Positions 30,150 through 35,114 of a DNA stretch of 35,114 bases are shown here, piece after piece. Position numbers and translations under genes: made by a program. Where the stretch lies: the NCBI RefSeq assembly GCF_029869215.1, contig NZ_JARWPM010000163.1:1-35114 (forward strand), read 5' to 3'. Under the pieces are notes generated by a model. That model saw only the letters and a list, made by a program, of their open reading frames with translations. It was not told where the DNA came from and did no database searches. The DNA comes from Nocardia carnea. Lineage in GTDB: Bacteria > Actinomycetota > Actinomycetes > Mycobacteriales > Mycobacteriaceae. Each line of letters opens with the position of its first letter. Position 1 is the first letter of the stretch.

Positions 30150-30782
30150 CCGGTGGGGTTCCGGTGGGCCCGTCCCGATATCCCCGGTGAGATAGCGCTG
30201 CAGGGTGGGCCCCACCGCGGCGACCACCTGATCCAGCGACATCTCGGTGACCGGCTGCAGGTTCACGATCTTGCGGGTCACCACCACCCCCACCATCTGC
30301 GACGCGGCCAGCGCCACCCGCGCCCGGCCGTCGTCGGAGTCGGTGGCGATCCGCCGCCGGACCCGCTCCAGAACCACCGCCAGCAAGAAATCACGCACCA
30401 GCGAGACATCGCCACCGGCGACCAGACTGCGCACCAGGGCCACCGCCCCGGCGCCGGCCGGGGAGTCCCACAACCCCACCACGGTGCGCACGATGGTCTC
30501 CCCCAACCGGTCCACCGGCACCGCATCGACCTGCGCGAGCACGACCTCCGGATCGACCGGCAGTTGCACCACCGCGGCGAACAACTGTTGTTTCGTACCG
30601 AAATAGTGGTGCACCAGCGCGGGATCCACGCCGGCGTCCGCCGCCACCGCCCGGATCGACGTCTTGTCGAACCCGGTCTGCGCGAACCGCGCCCGGGCGG
30701 CCGCGAGTATCGAGTCCCGGGTGCCGGAGGCTCCGGGACGCCGCCCCGACCGGCCCGGACGCGCGCTGTCCGCCGGGCTCAC
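30144..30782 (-). CDS. TetR-family transcriptional regulator
   Basis: A 212-residue repressor. The N-terminal helix-turn-helix (about 22-66) reads RDSILAAARARFAQTGFDKTSIRAV and ALVHHYFGTKQQLFAAVV. The C-terminal part is the helical ligand domain, with a TetR_C-like MVGVVVTRKIVNLQPV region. The GTG at 30782 overlaps the stop of the ABC permease (GTGA), so it is the last gene of an ABC transporter operon, as Rv1685c is. It probably represses that operon through the repeats at 32388-32414. Confidence 0.88.
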   Translation of the reverse strand: MSPADSARPGRSGRRPGASGTRDSILAAARARFAQTGFDKTSIRAVAADAGVDPALVHHYFGTKQQLFAAVVQLPVDPEVVLAQVDAVPVDRLGETIVRTVVGLWDSPAGAGAVALVRSLVAGGDVSLVRDFLLAVVLERVRRRIATDSDDGRARVALAASQMVGVVVTRKIVNLQPVTEMSLDQVVAAVGPTLQRYLTGDIGTGPPEPHRP

Positions 30783-31633
30783 GCGGTCCGGCGGCGCAGG
30801 GTCGCCGCGCCCAGGCCCAGGGCCACCGCCGCGAACGCGGCGACGATCGCCAGATCCCGCCACATCAGCCCGGTGGGTTCGCTGTGGACCGATACTTCGT
30901 GCAGCGCGTCCACCGCATAACTCAGCGGCAGCACATTGCTGATCACCTCCAGCCAGCCGGGCAGTTGTTCGCGCGGTACCAGCAGCCCGCACAGGAATAT
31001 CTGTGGTGCCGCCACCACCGGCATGAACTGCACCGCCTGGAACTCGGTCCGGGCGAACGCACTGCACAGCAGTCCCAGCGCGACCCCCAGCACCGCGTCC
31101 ACCATGGCGATGAGCACTACCCATCCGGGATTTCCGGCCGCATCCAGTCCGAGCAGGCCGAACGACACCAGGCAGGCCACCGCCGCCTGCGCGGCGGCGG
31201 CGAGGGAGAACGCGGTGCCGTACCCGCCGAGCAGATCGAGTTTGCTCAGCGGTGTGGTGAGCAGCCGTTCGAGTGTTCCGGACGTGCGTTCACGCTGCAT
31301 GGCGATCGCCGTGATCAGGAACATCACGATGAACGGCAGGATTCCGAGCATGCTGATCCCGACCCGGTCGAACAGCGTCGTCGTCTGCTGCGGCGAGGCC
31401 GGAACATCCTGGTAGATGAAGTACAGCAGCGCCATCAGCAGCGCCGGGACCACCAGGATCATGGCGACCGTGCGGTGATCGTTGCGCAGCTGCCGCAGAA
31501 TCCGGCCGGTGGTCGCCAGATAGGCCCCGAGCGGCCGGGGTCCCGGGGGACGTTCCGGAGTACGTGCCGCGGGCCCGGGGTGGCCCGGGGCCGCGGTCTC
31601 CGGCCCGGTATGCCGGTCGCTCGTATTGCTCAT
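30779..31633 (-). CDS. ABC-2 type transporter permease
   Basis: A 284-residue membrane protein with six hydrophobic segments after a Pro-rich 40-residue start. The ABC-2 signature is the stretch RERTSGTLERLLTTPLSKLDLLGGYG after the second segment. It would form the membrane part of a drug or lipid exporter with the ATPase encoded just upstream, overlapping by 4 nt. It matches Rv1686c in order and type. The substrate is unknown. Confidence 0.9.
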   Translation of the reverse strand: MSNTSDRHTGPETAAPGHPGPAARTPERPPGPRPLGAYLATTGRILRQLRNDHRTVAMILVVPALLMALLYFIYQDVPASPQQTTTLFDRVGISMLGILPFIVMFLITAIAMQRERTSGTLERLLTTPLSKLDLLGGYGTAFSLAAAAQAAVACLVSFGLLGLDAAGNPGWVVLIAMVDAVLGVALGLLCSAFARTEFQAVQFMPVVAAPQIFLCGLLVPREQLPGWLEVISNVLPLSYAVDALHEVSVHSEPTGLMWRDLAIVAAFAAVALGLGAATLRRRTA

Positions 31634-32367
31634 GCCGCCTCCTCGGTGCCCAGGGTGATGAGGGCGAGAAAAGCCTGTTCGAGGTTCTGCTCGCCGGTGC
31701 GTTCGCGCAGTTCGTCGGGGCTCAGCTGGGCCAGCAGCCGGCCTTCCCGCAGGAGCAGGAGCCGATCGCAGTGTTCGGCCTCGTCCATCACATGGCTGGA
31801 GACCACGAGCGTGGTCCCGCCTGCGGCCAGTTCGCGGAACTGCTTCCACAGCTCGACCCGCAGCACGGGGTCGAGCCCGACGGTCGGCTCGTCCAGTACC
31901 AGCAGCTCCGGCGCGGCGACCAGCGCGCAGGCCAGTGAGGCCCGAGTGCGCTGACCACCGGACAGTTCGTCACCGCGCTGATCCTGATGGTCGAGCAGGC
32001 CGACGGCGGCGAGCGCACGCTCGACCCCCTCGCGGTCCGCGCCGTACAGCGCAGCGAAATAGGCGACATTGTCGCGGACGCTGATATCGGCGTAGATACT
32101 CGGCGCCTGCGTGACGTAGCCGATCCGCCGCCGCAGCCGGGCACTGCCGCCGGGCAACCCGAGCGCGGTGATTTCCCCGGCGGCCACGATCTGGGTGCCC
32201 ACGATGCTGCGCATGAGGGTGGTCTTCCCGCACCCCGAAGGCCCCAGCAGCCCGGTGATCGATCCCTGCGGGATGGTCAGCGAAATATTGTGCAGCACTT
32301 CTCGTTTACCGCGACGCACGGTGAGGCCGCGTACCTCCACAGCGTTCGGTGTGCCGGTTTCGGACAT
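31630..32367 (-). CDS. ABC transporter ATP-binding protein
   Basis: A 245-residue ATPase with Walker A GPSGCGKTT (42-50), signature LSGGQ (135-139), Walker B LLVLDE (155-160) and the switch histidine in VVSSHVMDEAEH. It belongs to the drug-resistance ABC subfamily (CcmA/DrrA-like) and pairs with the permease that follows. AGGGG lies 8 nt before the ATG. It is the first gene of the ATPase-permease-TetR operon. Confidence 0.92.
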   Translation of the reverse strand: MSETGTPNAVEVRGLTVRRGKREVLHNISLTIPQGSITGLLGPSGCGKTTLMRSIVGTQIVAAGEITALGLPGGSARLRRRIGYVTQAPSIYADISVRDNVAYFAALYGADREGVERALAAVGLLDHQDQRGDELSGGQRTRASLACALVAAPELLVLDEPTVGLDPVLRVELWKQFRELAAGGTTLVVSSHVMDEAEHCDRLLLLREGRLLAQLSPDELRERTGEQNLEQAFLALITLGTEEAA

Positions 32368-32387
32368 GGACCGCCCCTATTCATCCG

Positions 32388-32414
32388 GTGTTGAATTCAC
32401 TATGTGTTGAATTC
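32388..32414. promoter_or_regulatory. Direct repeats GTGTTGAATTC, probable TetR operator
   Basis: Two identical 11-bp copies, GTGTTGAATTC, start 16 bp apart (32388 and 32404), about 20-47 nt before the ABC operon ATG, and are AT-rich against the background. Each contains the palindrome GAATTC, and the middle also forms GAATTCAC-TAT-GTG. The co-operonic TetR regulator is the likely binder. The remaining 150 bases to mpg hold nothing else clear. Confidence 0.55.
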
Positions 32415-32565
32415 TTCGCCGCCGCGCGCCGCACCACAAGACCCCAGGCGGAAAACCTCGTCAACCCGGGCGGCCGCGCCCGGTCCTACCGGGCCGGCGC
32501 CACGTAACCGTGGGTGGCATCCACCCCCGCTGCGCGCATCACGAGCCGGTTGCGAGAATCCACGG

Positions 32566-33186
32566 GTGAGTGCCGACGAACTGGCTGTTGATCCACTGAC
32601 CGCCGCCCAGCGCCTGCTCGGCGCGACCCTGTGGTCGGGCCCGGTGGCCGCCTACATCGTCGAGGTCGAGGCCTACGGAGGTGACCCGGCCGGCCCCTGG
32701 CACGATCCGGCCGCCCACTCCGGCCGTGGCCGTACGCCGCGCAACGCCGCGATGTTCGGCCCGCCGGGCCGGCTCTACGTATATCGCAGCTACGGCATGC
32801 ACACCTGCGCCAATGTGATCAGCGGCCCGGACGGCGTGGCGTCCGGGGTGCTCCTGCGATCCGCGGAGATCACCGCCGGCCACGACATCGCCCGCACTCG
32901 CCGTCCGGCCGCCCGGGGCGACGACGACCTGGCCCGGGGCCCGGGCAACCTGGGCAGTGCCCTCGGTATCCGGATGGACGACTACGGCACCGACCTGTTC
33001 GACGGCCGCTCCGGAATCCGGCTGGAACTCGGTGTGCCCGCCGATCCCTCCCGGATCGCGGCGGGGCCCCGCGTCGGCGTGAGCGAAGAAGCCGACCGCC
33101 CCTGGCGGCTCTGGCTGCGCGATTCCCGTGCCGTCTCGGCCTACCGCCGTAGCCCCCGGGCGCCACGGGTGGAGGAATCCGCCTGA
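32566..33186 (+). CDS. mpg: 3-methyladenine DNA glycosylase (AAG/MPG family)
   Basis: A 206-residue base-excision enzyme that removes alkylated purines. The family pattern is complete: [13 protein letters not shown], the catalytic glutamate in [23 protein letters not shown] (cut short here), [18 protein letters not shown] and [17 protein letters not shown] 32566 is chosen since homologues begin here; GAGAAT about 6 nt upstream may be the -10 of a leaderless mRNA. It precedes tyrS by 64 nt, as Rv1688 precedes Rv1689. Confidence 0.9.
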   Translation: MSADELAVDPLTAAQRLLGATLWSGPVAAYIVEVEAYGGDPAGPWHDPAAHSGRGRTPRNAAMFGPPGRLYVYRSYGMHTCANVISGPDGVASGVLLRSAEITAGHDIARTRRPAARGDDDLARGPGNLGSALGIRMDDYGTDLFDGRSGIRLELGVPADPSRIAAGPRVGVSEEADRPWRLWLRDSRAVSAYRRSPRAPRVEESA

Positions 33187-33250
33187 CAGGCATCGCCGGT
33201 CGGCGCGCCTGATCGCACCGCCCGCAATCGGCTTGCGGTGGTACGCGAAG

Positions 33251-34543
33251 ATGAAACCCGTGAGCAGCGACATCATCGACGAACTGACCTGGCGCGGTCT
33301 CATCGCGCAGTCCACCGACCTCGACGCGCTGCGGCAGGCGCTGGCCGCCGGCCCGCGCACCCTCTATGCCGGCTTCGATCCCACCGCGGCCAGCCTGCAC
33401 GCCGGGCATCTGGTGCCGCTGCTGGCCCTGACCCGGTTCCAGCGCGCCGGCCACCGGCCGATCGTCCTCGCCGGCGGCGCGACCGGGCTGATCGGCGATC
33501 CCCGGGAGGTCGGCGAGCGCACGATGAACTCCGCCGATACCGTCGCCGCGTGGGCCGAGCGGATCCGCTCCCAGCTGGAGCGGTTCGTAGACCTGGACGA
33601 TTCGCCGACCGGCGCGCTCATCGTCAACAACATGGACTGGACCGGCGAACTGAGTGCCGTCGACTTCCTCCGCGATATCGGCAAGCACTTCTCGGTGAAC
33701 GTGATGCTGGCCCGCGACACCGTCAAACGGCGGCTGGAGGGCGAAGGCATCTCCTACACAGAGTTCAGCTACATGCTGCTGCAGGCCAACGACTACGTGC
33801 AGTTGCGCCGCAACCACGACTGTGTCCTGCAAGTGGGCGGCTCGGACCAGTGGGGCAACATCATCGCCGGTGTCGAGCTGAACCGTCGCGTGGACGGCGC
33901 GGCGGTCCACGCATTGACGGTGCCGCTCGTGACCTCTGCCGACGGCAAGAAGTTCGGCAAGTCCACCGGCGGCGGCAGCCTCTGGCTCGATCCGGAGCTC
34001 ACCAGCCCGTACGCCTGGTACCAGTACTTCGTGAACACCGCCGACGCCGATGTCGTCCGCTATCTGCGCTGGTTCACCTTCCTGGACCGCGACGAGCTGA
34101 CCGAATTGGAAGTGGCGACCGCGGAACGTCCGCATGCCCGGGAGGCCCAGCGCCGGCTCGCCGCCGAGATGACCACACTGGTGCACGGTGAGCAGAACAC
34201 CCTGGCCGTGCAACTCGCCAGTCAGGCGCTGTTCGGCCGCGCCGAACTCCGGGATCTCGACGAACCGACCCTGGCCGCCGCCTTGCGGGAAGCGGCCGGT
34301 GAAGGCGAGGTCGCACAGGTCGTGTCCGGGCAGGACACGATCGTGGACCTGCTCGTGGCCTCGGGTCTGTGCGAAAGCCGTGGCGCGGCCCGCCGGACGG
34401 TCACCGAAGGCGGCGCATCGGTGAACAACGAGCGGATCAAGGACCTGGATTGGACCCCGGAAACCGGCGATTACCTGCACGGTAAGTGGCTGGTGCTGCG
34501 CCGGGGAAAGCGCAACTTCGCGGGTGTCCGGCGGGGTGCTTGA
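33251..34543 (+). CDS. tyrS: Tyrosyl-tRNA synthetase
   Basis: A 430-residue class I synthetase. The HIGH motif reads HAGH (50-53) and the KMSKS loop reads KFGKS (near 235). The tyrosine pocket includes [12 protein letters not shown] and [10 protein letters not shown]. An S4 RNA-binding domain ends the protein ([21 protein letters not shown]). ATG 33251 or GTG 33260 could be the start; no strong ribosome-binding site separates them. The gene is directly before an rRNA operon, with a hairpin at 34554. Confidence 0.95.
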   Translation: MKPVSSDIIDELTWRGLIAQSTDLDALRQALAAGPRTLYAGFDPTAASLHAGHLVPLLALTRFQRAGHRPIVLAGGATGLIGDPREVGERTMNSADTVAAWAERIRSQLERFVDLDDSPTGALIVNNMDWTGELSAVDFLRDIGKHFSVNVMLARDTVKRRLEGEGISYTEFSYMLLQANDYVQLRRNHDCVLQVGGSDQWGNIIAGVELNRRVDGAAVHALTVPLVTSADGKKFGKSTGGGSLWLDPELTSPYAWYQYFVNTADADVVRYLRWFTFLDRDELTELEVATAERPHAREAQRRLAAEMTTLVHGEQNTLAVQLASQALFGRAELRDLDEPTLAAALREAAGEGEVAQVVSGQDTIVDLLVASGLCESRGAARRTVTEGGASVNNERIKDLDWTPETGDYLHGKWLVLRRGKRNFAGVRRGA

Positions 34544-34553
34544 AATTGATCTT

Positions 34554-34589
34554 GGTGGGCTGGGTCACAAATCCCCCGCCCGGCCCACC
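34554..34589 (+). terminator. Terminator after tyrS
   Basis: GGTGGGCTGGG pairs with CCCGGCCCACC over 11 bp with one G-U pair; the 14-nt loop contains TCACAAATCCCCCG. It begins 10 nt after the tyrS stop and would isolate tyrS from the rRNA promoter. Confidence 0.55.
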
Positions 34590-34644
34590 GGATCGCCGCT
34601 CGACAGGCCTCTGACCAGCGCAGATGGGGGTAAGAAGTGGCGAT

Positions 34645-34673
34645 TTGACGTAGCGTTCTCCGCCGCGTAACTT
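34645..34673 (+). promoter_or_regulatory. rRNA operon promoter P1
   Basis: TTGACG (34645-34650) and TAACTT (34668-34673) are spaced by exactly 17 bp, about 405 nt before the 16S gene. This resembles the strong P1 promoters of mycobacterial and nocardial rrn operons. Transcription would begin near 34680. Confidence 0.75.
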
Positions 34674-34800
34674 ATTCAACGTCAGAGCGACACGGACACC
34701 GACCAGGGGCCCGGAGCGAGGCGGAAACGCCGAGCCGGAGGGACCAGGGACAACGAGGTTGTACGATGAGCGCCTGACGGAACCGGCCGAAGAGCGGAGT

Positions 34801-34829
34801 TTGACTCTGAGCCACTGGACGGTTAAGCT
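34801..34829 (+). promoter_or_regulatory. Possible second rRNA promoter P2
   Basis: TTGACT (34801-34806) and TAAGCT (34824-34829) are also spaced by 17 bp, 156 bp downstream of P1. The start would be near 34836. The match is good but the -10 is weaker than in P1. Confidence 0.5.
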
Positions 34830-34851
34830 AGAAAACCTGCCCCAACGAAGA

Positions 34852-34896
34852 ACTGGTTAGCCAGTCTCCGAGTTGTGTGCGTGTGTTCTTTGAGAA
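34852..34896 (+). promoter_or_regulatory. boxB-like hairpin and boxA antitermination site
   Basis: ACTGG-TTAG-CCAGT (34852-34865) is a small hairpin like boxB. TGTTCTTTGAGAA (34884-34896), followed by CTCAATAGTGTG, is the conserved actinobacterial rrn boxA region. They would recruit Nus factors to prevent Rho termination. Confidence 0.65.
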
Positions 34897-35077
34897 CTCA
34901 ATAGTGTGTTGATGAATGTCAGTGCCAAATATTTGATTTGGTTTCGGTTCTTCATACCCCCGTGTGGAGGACTGAACATTTGAGTCAGCTAAATTCCAGC
35001 TGGCGATTGTTTTGCTAGGTTTTCGGACTCTAGTTTGTACTTTTGATTGCGCCCTTTCGGGGTGTGATTGTGAGTCT

Positions 35078-35114
35078 TCAACGGAGAGTTTGATCCTGGC
35101 TCAGGACGAACGCT
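35078..35114 (+). rRNA. rrs: 16S ribosomal RNA, 5' end (partial)
   Basis: GAGAGTTTGATCCTGGCTCAG is the universal 16S 5' sequence (27F primer site), followed by GACGAACGCT, the usual actinobacterial continuation. The 5' end is placed at about 35078 by aligning AGAGTTTGATC with E. coli position 8. The gene continues past the window. The 180-nt leader before it is AT-richer and probably pairs with the 3' spacer for RNase III processing. Confidence 0.95.

Noticed and set aside
32870..34480. 536-codon leftward open frame
   Set aside because: It is antisense to tyrS and mpg and has no recognisable domain.

Overview
The window is a high-GC actinobacterial chromosome segment, most likely from a Nocardia-like member of the Mycobacteriales. 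The evidence is gene content and order, recalled from knowledge of the families and not searched. An argCJBDFR cluster is followed by argG and argH. Further on, a Rv1683-like hydrolase/ligase, a Trm112-like protein, a TetR/ABC operon, mpg and tyrS match the order of M. tuberculosis Rv1683-Rv1689. An Scr1/DUF397 regulator pair and a 13E12 (DUF222) remnant are also typical of this order. The window ends at the 5' end of a 16S rRNA gene.

Layout. (1) 1-10.3 kb is accessory: a methyltransferase tail; a truncated threonyl-tRNA synthetase paralogue behind a Thr-codon leader peptide and terminator; a YczE-like membrane protein; small ORFs; an XRE/DUF5753 + DUF397 pair; a SRPBCC protein divergent from a GntR regulator; azlCD divergent from an XRE-cupin regulator; and a crotonase with a SOS-boxed 13E12 remnant in front of it. 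(2) 10.8-22 kb is arginine biosynthesis. argC-J-B-D-F-R overlap by 4 nt at every junction. A Ser/Thr kinase and a 54-residue membrane protein on the other strand separate them from argG and argH. The same 32-bp ArgR-type operator lies before argC and before argG. (3) 22.3-26 kb has an IPP isomerase divergent from the 980-residue hydrolase/ligase. (4) 26-29.8 kb is an apparent insert in the conserved order: a sugar aminotransferase with four 24-residue N-terminal repeats, a polyprenyl-phosphate glycosyltransferase, and a GtrA-like flippase. (5) 29.8-35.1 kb returns to the conserved order and ends in the rRNA promoter region.

Most worth a second look: the threonine attenuator on a ThrRS paralogue that lacks the editing domain; the repeat-bearing aminotransferase/GT2/GtrA cassette, which I infer decorates the cell envelope with an amino sugar; twin 16-bp operators between azlC and its XRE-cupin regulator; the overlapping small ORFs at 3.77-4.25 kb; and the SOS box with a 13E12 stub in frame with a crotonase. 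I found no complete novel defence system, CRISPR array, insertion sequence, prophage or tRNA.
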